Position numbers and translations under genes: made by a program. A stretch of 35,000 bases of DNA, from NCBI RefSeq assembly GCF_900013425.1, contig NZ_FBXK01000001.1, positions 1 to 35,000 of the forward strand, read 5' to 3'. Below, in pieces: positions 25,039-31,488 of the stretch; the first letter of the stretch is position 1, and each line of letters starts with the position of its first letter. The notes beneath the pieces were generated by a model. The model had not been told where the DNA came from. It was given only the letters and a program-made list of their open reading frames with translations, and made no database searches. This DNA is from Sphingobium sp. Z007. GTDB taxonomy: Bacteria; Pseudomonadota; Alphaproteobacteria; Sphingomonadales; Sphingomonadaceae.

Positions 25039-25746
25039 TCAGAAAATGGAGATTTTCCCTGCCGCGATCGGCGTGGAACTGGGGGCGTCGTGCGGCGCGC
25101 CGTCGATGGATTCCATGGTGACCGCCAGGGTGGCGCCGTCCGTCATGAGGGGGCGGTAGGACGGGTTGATCGCTACGCGACTTTCGGCGCCACCCGCAAT
25201 CAGGCCAAGCGATCGCGGTTTGCCGTCGGCCGGAATGATCCATAGCTCAGGGGCGAGACGATCGGATGCGACGCCGGTCGGCCGCAGGGTAAGGCCGCCC
25301 GACGCCGGGTCGTACCGCGCCAATATCATCGGCCCGTCGGAAGCACCGACCATCTGCGCCACCGCCACTTGAGCAGGCGGTGCAGCCGGAACGGGCGGCG
25401 TCGGGCGCAGAACCATGACTAGCGCCAGAGAGGCGGCGAGCGCTGCGGATGCAAGCGCGCCCGCGCGCCACCAGCGCAATTGCCCAGCGGCTGGAGAGTG
25501 CTGCACGCTGTCCGCAATATGATTTTCGATGCCGGTCCACAGCGTTTCCGGCGGGGCGAACGGAACATAGGCGTCATAGAGCGCCGCAAACCGTCCTTCC
25601 CATGCGTCGATCATGGCAGGCGAGAAATTTGGATCGGCTATCAGTTGTCGAAGCGCAGCGGCTCGCGCTTCGCCGTCAAGCACGCCCAGCGCCAGTTCGG
25701 CGGCAAGCGCATCGCGTTCTTCGGGCGTCAGGACCGCGTCAGCCAT
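25039..25746 (-). CDS. Anti-sigma factor, RskA-like, membrane anchored
   Basis: A 235-residue protein starting at the ATG at 25746, which overlaps the sigma factor stop by eight bases (the longer frame to 25779 is rejected). The N-terminal cytoplasmic region (about 1-85) would bind the sigma factor and lacks the zinc motif HxxxCxxC. One membrane helix (AGALASAALAASLALVMVL, about 91-110) follows, then a Pro/Ala linker. A periplasmic RskA-type domain has LTLRPTGVASDRLAPELWII and LAVTMESIDGAPHDAPSS. It holds the ECF sigma inactive until an envelope signal triggers its proteolysis, by analogy with RskA. The usual fasciclin partner gene is broken downstream. Confidence 0.87.
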   Translation of the reverse strand: MADAVLTPEERDALAAELALGVLDGEARAAALRQLIADPNFSPAMIDAWEGRFAALYDAYVPFAPPETLWTGIENHIADSVQHSPAAGQLRWWRAGALASAALAASLALVMVLRPTPPVPAAPPAQVAVAQMVGASDGPMILARYDPASGGLTLRPTGVASDRLAPELWIIPADGKPRSLGLIAGGAESRVAINPSYRPLMTDGATLAVTMESIDGAPHDAPSSTPIAAGKISIF

Positions 25747-26356
25747 CGCTAATGCACGCCCTGAGTTGCTGCAGGCCACGACGAATCCAGCTTTTCATCG
25801 TTCCGATCGGCACTGCCATCCGATCGGCCAGTTGGGCATAGGTAAGCCCATCCAGAAATGCCGAGCGGATCGCCATGCCATGTCGATCTTCCAGTTCATC
25901 AAGACAGGCAAACAGGCGCATGTTGTGCTGGTTATGCTCGATTATCATGTCGGCCAGAGGCGCTGTATCGGAGACTTGCGCTGCGTCTATTTCCGGCACG
26001 ATCATAGTCCGACGTGACGAACGGCACCAGTCAATGGCGGTGTTCCGTGCGATCGCGCAAAGCCAGGTTATGGGACTCGCCCTGCCGGCGTCGAACCGGT
26101 CGGCCCTGTTCCAAACCTTGATATACACGTCCTGCAAGATATCCTCCGCGGCGTCCCTGTCTGCAGAGATACGGAGGCAAATACCGAAAAGTTTCGCAGA
26201 CGTCATGTCATAGACCTGCCGAAGGGCGCTCCGATCACGCCCGGCGACCCGGGCCAGCGCGGCGATCAGCCTCTCACGTTCGGTGTCTGCATCTCCCACA
26301 GGGGCAACAGTAATGATTTTTCGGCTCGTTTCAATTGAAACGCGCAATGGCACCAT
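25739..26356 (-). CDS. ECF-type RNA polymerase sigma factor
   Basis: A 205-residue group 4 sigma factor. Region 2 is recognisable in DAAEDILQDVYIKVWNRADR and ASPITWLCAIARNTAIDWCR (-10 recognition). Region 4 is in LDELEDRHGMAIRSAFLDG and LTYAQLADRMAVPIGTMKSW, a helix-turn-helix for the -35 element. It is coupled to the anti-sigma gene by an eight-base overlap and resembles SigK/RskA-like pairs. TAGGG precedes the ATG at 26356; the leader before region 2 is about 20 residues longer than minimal ECF factors, so a later start is possible. The regulon is unknown, and no autoregulatory promoter was recognised in the 176-base upstream gap. Confidence 0.92.
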   Translation of the reverse strand: MVPLRVSIETSRKIITVAPVGDADTERERLIAALARVAGRDRSALRQVYDMTSAKLFGICLRISADRDAAEDILQDVYIKVWNRADRFDAGRASPITWLCAIARNTAIDWCRSSRRTMIVPEIDAAQVSDTAPLADMIIEHNQHNMRLFACLDELEDRHGMAIRSAFLDGLTYAQLADRMAVPIGTMKSWIRRGLQQLRACISDG

Positions 26357-26532
26357 AGAGCCCTAAATAGCGAAAACGGAAGGTGCCGAAAAATTCGGTC
26401 ATGAATGTCTCAGAAGGGTCGACATAGGTAGGCGGCAGATGGGACGAAGCGACCATCCAACCTTGACGCCGCGAAGATCCGTTGTTGCCGATTGACCCTG
26501 GACCTTTTCATTAGGACCGGCGATATCGCCTT

Positions 26533-26868
26533 ATGGCGTCCGATCGTAAAATCGTTGAATTCCTTGTCGAGCAGATGGCAGGCGGCGGCAACGTTTCAGC
26601 CAAGGCGATGTTTGGCGAGTTCGGCATTTATTGCGAGGGGAAAATGGTCGCATTGGTTTGCGACGATCGCCTATTCGTAAAGCCCACTGTTAGAGGGCGG
26701 GCATTCGCTGTCGGTGCGGAAGAAGCCCCTCCATATCCCGGTGCAAAGCCCTGTCTCCTGATCGACGCGCAAAAGTGGGATGACCGTGCGTGGCTTGCCG
26801 AGATCGTTCGTATAACATCCCAGGAATTGCCTGCTCCCAAGGTCAGGACCAAGCGCAAACCCGGTTGA
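26533..26868 (+). CDS. TfoX/Sxy N-terminal-domain protein
   Basis: A 111-residue protein with the TfoX_N fold: AKAMFGEFGIYCEGKMVALVC, DDRLFVKPT, and YPGAKPCLLIDAQKWDDRAWL followed by a basic tail. In gammaproteobacteria TfoX/Sxy with two domains activates competence genes, but single-domain forms are widespread and of unknown role, so competence is not claimed. The ATG at 26533 fits the family start. It stands alone between the sigma factor (opposite strand) and the insertion-sequence region, and it is the last clearly chromosomal gene before the mobile elements. Confidence 0.85.
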   Translation: MASDRKIVEFLVEQMAGGGNVSAKAMFGEFGIYCEGKMVALVCDDRLFVKPTVRGRAFAVGAEEAPPYPGAKPCLLIDAQKWDDRAWLAEIVRITSQELPAPKVRTKRKPG

Positions 26869-26997
26869 TGCAACGCCTTGCAGAAGCCCGTTTTCCTTAA
26901 ACGAATGTCCGCTCTTGGAATGTGCAGGTGGATTGTTGAATGTCCGGGAAGAGTCGGTTTTGCCGAGGGCGATGCCGGATTGTGGGACTTGTGAGAA

Positions 26998-27011
26998 CCC
27001 GCTGGCGCGGG
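26998..27011. repeat. REP-like GC hairpin
   Basis: CCCGC-TGGC-GCGGG followed by AGTGACG resembles the short GC-rich intergenic hairpins scattered in many sphingomonad genomes. A related hairpin CCTCGC-TTTT-GCGGGG is at 30449-30464. The 248-base gap 26869-27116 shows no gene otherwise. Confidence 0.35.
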
Positions 27012-27116
27012 AGTGACGCTTGTTTTGAGGTGCACTCGCGCAGATGAGGTCTTCGTTAAAGTTGAGGTCTGGCCAGAGTAGGCAGACGATTGAGGCTCCT
27101 TTCAACCAAGGCGCTG

Positions 27117-27549
27117 ATGATGACCAATGTTCAACTTGATGGCCCTGCTAATTCCCTGCGTCAGCGCATGATCGAAGACATGAATATGCCCCGGTTCACG
27201 CGAAAGACTCAGTTTGACTACGTGCGGCATGTCGCGAGGTTCGCCACTTATCTTGGACGCCCTCCCGATACTGCGACCGTGGAGGGCCTACGGCAGTTCC
27301 AACTCGAACAGCGCGAGGCGGGCATAGGGATCCCGACCATGAACAGCTTCGTTTCTGCGCTGCGTTTCTTTTTCGCTCACACCATCGATCGCCCGAATCT
27401 GTCCCGCAAGCTCTATATGGTCAAGAATCCGCGCTCCTTGCCCGTTGTCCTCAGCCGCGACGAGGTCGCTCCTACTCGGCGCGACCAACTGCCTGAAGCG
27501 CAAGGCTGCACTGTCCGTTGCGTATGGCGCTGGTTTGCGCGGCGCCGAG
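27117..27549 (+). pseudogene. Tyrosine-recombinase (IS91-associated integrase) fragment, frameshifted
   Basis: The first about 118 codons from ATG 27117/27120 encode a SAM-like core-binding domain of the small integrases that accompany IS91 elements: MNMPRFTRKTQFDYVRHVAR, MNSFVSALRFFFAHTIDR and KNPRSLPVVLSRDEVA. After DEVA the frame shifts near 27471, and the expected LLGATNCLKRKAALSVAYGA continues in the next frame to LRGAE at about 27549. There the sequence jumps into an IS91 transposase, so the catalytic R-H-R-Y part is deleted. It cannot be an active recombinase. Confidence 0.75.
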
Positions 27550-27802
27550 AACTGCCGCACCGCCGCGCTGGGCGGTCATGTAGAGGCCTGCGACGACTGT
27601 GGGCACTAGCGGATCGCCTGCAACTCCTGCCGCAACCGGCACTGCCCCAAGCGACAAGGCACGGCGGCGCGCCCCTGGCTAGCCGCTCGCGAGGCCGATC
27701 TATTGCCGGTTGGCTACTTCCACGTCGTCTTCACGCTGCCCGGCGGCGGCATCGCGCTGGACGGCACGCGTTGGATGTCGTCGCGCCCGGACTTACTGTT
27801 AC
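27550..27802 (+). pseudogene. IS91-family transposase N-terminal remnant with amber stop
   Basis: In the frame starting at 27550 the translation is NCRTAALGGHVEACDDCGH, then TAG (27607-27609), then RIACNSCRNRHCPKRQGTAA and LLPVGYFHVVFTLPGGG. The cysteine/histidine pattern is the zinc-finger N-terminus of IS91 transposases, and HVVFTLP is the following conserved strand. Replacement of one cysteine by arginine in HCPKRQ and the in-frame amber mark it as dead. It stops where the IS21 element begins; no IS91 C-terminus reappears on the other side of that element. Confidence 0.75.
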
Positions 27803-27816
27803 TGTTGATTGCCGCT

Positions 27817-27861
27817 GAGAAGTGACCGGGGGAGGCCAGTAATGTCCACTGAGAAGTGACC
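27817..27861. repeat. IS21 left terminal repeat pair (GAGAAGTGACC x2)
   Basis: Two direct copies at 27817-27827 and 27851-27861, 34 bases apart; inverted counterparts lie at 29325-29336 and 29348-29358. These are probable transposase-binding sites. Confidence 0.75.
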
Positions 27862-27914
27862 CATGTTTGAACACGTCCCTGGCTTTGAGAGCGGGGGACC
27901 ATGGAGTGTTGGAC

Positions 27915-28412
27915 ATGGCATTATTGAGCGTCATCCGGCGCTGGCATTACCACGATCATCTATCGATCCGGGAGATAGCCAAGCGCACCGGCTTATCCTG
28001 TAACACCGTCCGGAAGTATCTGCGGTCGGACACAGTCGAGCCGCAGTCCAAGGTGCCGGAGCGGCCAAGTAAGCTAGCCCCGTTGGTCGAACGGCTGACG
28101 GCATGGCTCAGGCGAGAGATGGGCCGCTCGCGCAAGCAGAAGCGCACGATCAAGCAGTTGCATGCCAATCTGGTGAGCCTGGGCTTTGATGGATCCTATG
28201 GCCGTGTCGCGGCCTTTGCTCGTGCCTGGCGCGATGATTATCGCCGCCAGCAACAGATGAACGGCAAGGGCACGTTCATGCCGTTGTTGTTCGCGCCGGG
28301 TGAAGCGTTCCAGTTCGACTGGAGCGAAGACTGGGCCGTCATCAATGGCGTGCGCACCAAGCTGCAGGTAGCGCACTTCAAGCTCAGCTACAGCCGGGCC
28401 TTCTTCGTTTGA
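27915..28412 (+). pseudogene. istA: istA transposase, truncated
   Basis: About 165 codons of IS21 IstA (normally around 500). The N-terminal helix-turn-helix SIREIAKRTGLSCNTVRKYL and the start of the DDE domain FQFDWSEDWAVINGV, with the first catalytic Asp, are present. After SYSRAFFV a TGA occurs where the family normally has an arginine (CGA to TGA), followed in frame by AYPADHG, and then the remaining catalytic region is deleted: the next recognisable sequence is the IstA C-terminus/IstB start. The start is put at 27915 (MALLSVIRRWHY), with a GTG at 27906 as alternative. Non-functional for transposition. Confidence 0.8.
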
Positions 28413-28509
28413 GCCTATCCCGCCGATCACGGCGCCACAGGCGTTCAGGTTGATCAGCGAGCCGCTTGCCAATGTGGAACGCTATGATCGCTGCGTGGGG
28501 AGAACCGCC

Positions 28510-29255
28510 ATGCGTCATGATCCTGCCAGCGGGGCCATCATCGTCATGCTGCGCAGCCTCAAGATGCGGCATCGCACAGGCCGTCACCGATCTCATGGAA
28601 CAGGGAGCGCCAGCGTTCTATGCGGCCGTCCCGATCCTGTCCCAACTTCCGAAGGCAGAGACCGCCGAACGGGAGGTGGCGATCGGTATCCTATCAGCTC
28701 AAGATCGCGCGGTTCCCGGCATATCGCGATCTGGCGGGCTTCGACTTTGCCAGCAGCGAGGTCAACGAGGCGCTGGTCCGCCAGCTCCACCGCTGCGAGT
28801 TTATGGACGTGGCCGACAATATCGTGTTGGTCGGCGGCCCCGGCACCGGCAAGACCCACATCGCCACGGCGCTGGGCGTCCAGGCCATCGAGCATCATCG
28901 CAAGCGGGTGCGGTTCTTCTCGACGGTCGAGTTGGTCAACGCGCTGGAACAGGAGAAGGCGCAGGAAAGGACAGGACAGATAGCAGGCAGACTGTCCCAC
29001 TCAGATCTCGTGATCCTGGACGAGCTTGGCTATCTGCCGTTCAGCGCTTCCGGCGGTGCGCTGCTGTTCCATCTGCTGAGCAAACTCTACGAGCGCACCA
29101 GCGTCATAATCACCACCAACCTGAGTTTCAGCGAATGGGCCAGCGTGTTCGGCGATGCAAAGATGACCACCGCGCTCCTCGATCGGCTTACCCATCACTA
29201 CCACATACTGGAGACTGGAAACGACAGCGTCCGGTTCACAAATAGCTCGGCTTAG
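28510..29255 (+). pseudogene. istB: istB ATPase helper with two frameshifts
   Basis: The IstB AAA+-type ATPase of IS21 starts at ATG 28510 ([19 protein letters not shown]). A two-base loss near 28567 moves the reading to [17 protein letters not shown], and a one-base gain near 28678 moves it to [19 protein letters not shown]. The rest is uninterrupted to 29255 and includes Walker [12 protein letters not shown], Walker [13 protein letters not shown] and the sensor region [17 protein letters not shown]. The ATPase core could still be translated from an internal start, but with istA broken the element is not autonomous. Confidence 0.82.
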
Positions 29256-29360
29256 CAGCCCAAAACCAGAAAGGAGAATCCCCATCTTGACCCACCCGTA
29301 ACATCCGAAATATAATCGCAAGATGGGTCACTTCTCAATGAAACCCCGGGTCACTTCTTA

Positions 29361-30408
29361 GAGCATCGAGCTTGAAATAGGAATCTGTGGGTTCCCAAAG
29401 GCGAGGGAATATGATTCACCGTTGTTGGAGGTGGATCATGGGAAAAGCCTATTCGCTCGATCTTCGAGATCGGATCGCCAATCACATTGCATCGGGCCAA
29501 TCGCGGCGTTCGGCCTCGCGCCATTTTGGGGTGAGCCCGAGTTGCGCGGTGAAGCTTGCGCAGCGCGTGGCTGCGACGGGTTCAGCGGTTCCTGCCCGGC
29601 AAGGGCGTCCGCCCGGTGCCGGCAAGCTGGCCCCTCATTTGGCGACACTGGCGAAATGGGTCGATGTCGAGCCGGACATTACCATGCCCGAACTGGCGGC
29701 CCGGCTTTGGTCGGCAACCGGCGTTCAGGTGCACCCCGCTTCGCTGTCGCGGGCGCTTCTCAAGGCAGGCTATAGCTTCAAAAAAAACGCTGCTGGCGTC
29801 GGAATGCGGACGCGATGATGTTGCCCAAGCGCGCCGGACCTGGCGTGTGTATCGGCAACCCAGCCTGCGCAAGCAGTCACACCGGCTTGTCTTCATTAAC
29901 GAGACAGCAACGACCACCAAGATGACACGGCTGCGAGGACGAGCGCGTCGCGACCAACGCCTCAAGGCCCGCGCGCCCTTCGGTCATTGGAAAACCCAGA
30001 CGTTCATCGCCGCCCTGCGCTGCGATGGCCTGACCGCACCCTGGGTCATCGACTGCCCCATGAACCGCGCCACCTTCGAAACCTATGTCGAAACCCAACT
30101 CGCCCCAACGCTCAATCCCGGCGACGTCGTGATCCTCGACAATCTCTCCAGCCACAAAAGTGAAAAGGCCAAGGCAATCCTCAAGGCACGCGGTGCATGG
30201 TTCCTCTTCACCCCGCCTTACAGCCCTGATCTCAACCCGATCGAAATGGCCTTCTCGAAACTCAAAGCGCATTTGCGCCGCACCGGTGCCAGAACAATCG
30301 ACGCTCTCTGGCAGGCAATCGGCAACATCTGCGACCTCTACTCTGCTGAACAATGCGCGAGCTTCCTCAAAGCAGCAGGATATGCGTCCGATTAAAGGCG
30401 TGATGCTC
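29361..30408. mobile_element. IS630-family element inserted at TA within the IS21 right end
   Basis: A 1048-base element bounded by GAGCATC at 29361-29367 and GATGCTC at 30402-30408, flanked on both sides by TA (29359-29360 and 30409-30410), the target duplication of the IS630/Tc1-mariner group. It lies inside the terminal repeat of the IS21-family element, so it arrived later. It contains one transposase in two overlapping frames. Confidence 0.85.
29438..30395 (+). CDS. IS630-family transposase, two frames joined at an A8 run
   Basis: Frame one from ATG 29438 (after GGAGGTGGATC) encodes the DNA-binding part: AYSLDLRDRIANHIASGQSR (HTH) and the second paired-like domain MPELAARLWSATGVQVHP, ending KAGYSF. 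Frame two continues KKTLLASECGRDDVAQARRT and the DDE domain to 30395: FINETATTTKMTRLRGRA, VVILDNLSSHKS (second Asp) and YSPDLNPIEMAFSKLKAHLR (Glu). The shift lies at eight adenines at 29780-29787, a plausible slippage site, or it is a simple mutation. The first catalytic Asp, normally in FIDET, reads Asn here, which would disable catalysis if the alignment is right. Confidence 0.82.
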
Positions 30409-30468
30409 TAGCGGCAATCAACAGAGTACGTCGTCTCGTGCAATGGATCCTCGCTTTTGCGGGGACGG

Positions 30469-30506
30469 CGCAAATCTTGGCGTTCGCTAGCTTACTGAGA
30501 TTTGCG
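30469..30506. repeat. Inverted repeat CGCAAATCT-N20-AGATTTGCG
   Basis: Perfect nine-base arms between the IS21 right end and the tRNA fragment. It may be the end structure of a lost element or a regulatory stem; there is no gene beside it. Confidence 0.3.
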
Positions 30507-30515
30507 TTAGTTTCC

Positions 30516-30557
30516 GGAGTAGGATTTGAACCTACGACCTTCAGGTTATGAGCCTGA
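30516..30557 (-). repeat. 42-base partial copy of tRNA-fMet
   Basis: Identical to 33190-33231 of the functional gene, covering the anticodon arm, variable loop, T arm and the start of the 3' acceptor strand. The D arm, 5' acceptor strand and CCA end are not matched, so it cannot fold as a tRNA. It may be a scar of an integration/excision event or a truncated duplication of the operon end. Confidence 0.8.
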
Positions 30558-30567
30558 GGAGACGGCA

Positions 30568-30575
30568 GCACAAAA
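30568..30575. repeat. IS66 target site duplication, left copy (GCACAAAA)
   Basis: Eight bases immediately outside the left IS66 terminal repeat, identical to 33077-33084 on the right. Eight bases is the standard IS66 duplication length. Confidence 0.9.
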
Positions 30576-30689
30576 GTAAGCGGGGTCTGACGGCCGCCTT
30601 GCATGCCGGGCATTCGCCGGGATGATTGCCGCTCTTTGAGCGGGGGTGGCGGGTGTCGGACGAGATCGGGGATTCAGCGAGCTGTGCAG

Positions 30690-30723
30690 CGACTACTCAT
30701 ACGAGCGGTCGTATGAGTAGTCG
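30690..30723 (+). promoter_or_regulatory. Perfect 15-bp hairpin over the tnpA start codon
   Basis: CGACTACTCATACGA - GCGG - TCGTATGAGTAGTCG folds as a 15-base-pair stem with a four-base loop. The tnpA ATG (30713-30715) lies in the 3' arm, so the start would be hidden in the mRNA. The same palindrome could be a protein-binding site near the element's left end. Confidence 0.7.
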
Positions 30724-31093
30724 GATAGAAGTCGTTAGCCGCGTGTCGGGCCGGCGGCGCTGGACGGTGGATCAGAAGCTGGCCGTGCTGCGGGATGCAT
30801 TTGGCCCGGAGGGCTGCGTGCGCGCGGCCTGTGAACGCCATGATGTCGGCAGCGGCTCGATCTACACATGGCGGCGACAGGCGATGTCCGGTGAGCTTGC
30901 CGGGGTTCGCAAGCTGCCCGAGCCAGCCTTCGCTGAGGTCCGGATCAGCGAGCCGCCAGCGTTGCCCGCTCCCATTGCACCGCTCGTCCCCGGCTTGATC
31001 GGGATCGAGTTGCCTTCGGGTATCAGGGTGAGCGTGGATGCCACGGTCGATGCCGATGCCCTGTCGCGGGTGATCGGTATCCTGACACGATGA
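30713..31093 (+). CDS. tnpA: IS66 accessory protein TnpA
   Basis: A 126-residue IS66 OrfA-type protein with an N-terminal helix-turn-helix of the transposase-8/IS3-like fold: SGRRRWTVDQKLAVLRDAFG and ACERHDVGSGSIYTWRRQ. The C-terminal region ends GIELPSGIRVSVDATVDADAL, typical of this subunit. TnpA is needed for IS66 transposition, together with TnpB and TnpC. The ATG at 30713 matches the family start and is within a strong hairpin; the frame is open upstream to 30626 without family resemblance. The stop overlaps the tnpB start as ATGA. Confidence 0.88.
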   Translation: MSSRIEVVSRVSGRRRWTVDQKLAVLRDAFGPEGCVRAACERHDVGSGSIYTWRRQAMSGELAGVRKLPEPAFAEVRISEPPALPAPIAPLVPGLIGIELPSGIRVSVDATVDADALSRVIGILTR

Positions 31094-31437
31094 TCCCGCT
31101 GCCACCATCGACGCGAATATTCCTGGCCTGCGGCGCGACAGACATGCGCAAGGGTTTTGACGGCCTTGCCGTGATGACGCAGCAGGTCCTGGAGCAAAGC
31201 CCGCATTCCGGCGCGCTATTCGCCTTTCGCGGCAAGCGCGGCGATCTGGTGAAGCTGCTCTGGTATGACGGCCAGGGCATGTGCCTGTTTTCCAAGCGGA
31301 TGGACCGGGGGCGCTTTGTGTGGCCGTCGACCAAGACGGGGTCGGTGGTGATGACGGCGGCGCAGCTTTCGATGCTCTTGGAAGGCATCGACTGGCGGCG
31401 ACCTGAACGCACTTTCACTCCTTCACTGGCGGGGTAA
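31090..31437 (+). CDS. tnpB: IS66 accessory protein TnpB (Orf2)
   Basis: A 115-residue IS66 Orf2-like protein with the hallmark TDMRKGFDGLAVM, followed by FRGKRGDLVKLLWYDGQGMC, LFSKRMDRGRFVWP and a C-terminal LLEGIDWRRPERTF. Its biochemical role is unknown, but it is required for efficient transposition of IS66-type elements such as ISRm and ISEc8 relatives. It is coupled to tnpA by ATGA and precedes tnpC by about 50 bases. Confidence 0.93.
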   Translation: MIPLPPSTRIFLACGATDMRKGFDGLAVMTQQVLEQSPHSGALFAFRGKRGDLVKLLWYDGQGMCLFSKRMDRGRFVWPSTKTGSVVMTAAQLSMLLEGIDWRRPERTFTPSLAG

Positions 31438-31488
31438 AACGCCCATTTTCTGGTGCTTTTATTAGCGTTTCGACCATCGATCTGCTAT

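Larger units (their letters stand above)
27803..30423. mobile_element. IS21-family element, degenerate, interrupted by an IS630 element
   Basis: The left end TGTTGATTGCCGCTGAGAAG (27803 on) is mirrored at the right end once the nested element and one TA are removed: CTTCTTA (29354-29360) joins GCGGCAATCAACA (30411-30423). The ends start TG and finish CA, as expected for IS21. GAGAAGTGACC is repeated at 27817 and 27851 on the left and inversely at 29325 and 29348 on the right, the multiple terminal repeats typical of the family. Without the insert the element is about 1.57 kb, shorter than the usual 2-2.5 kb because istA is deleted. No target duplication is evident. Confidence 0.8.

Noticed and set aside
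26533..26868. Competence regulator TfoX
   Set aside because: Only the N-terminal domain is present, and this form is widespread without a proven competence role.
27090..27818. A single 242-residue integrase
   Set aside because: After about codon 127 the translation is Arg-rich shadow; the neighbouring frame carries the real integrase and IS91 motifs.
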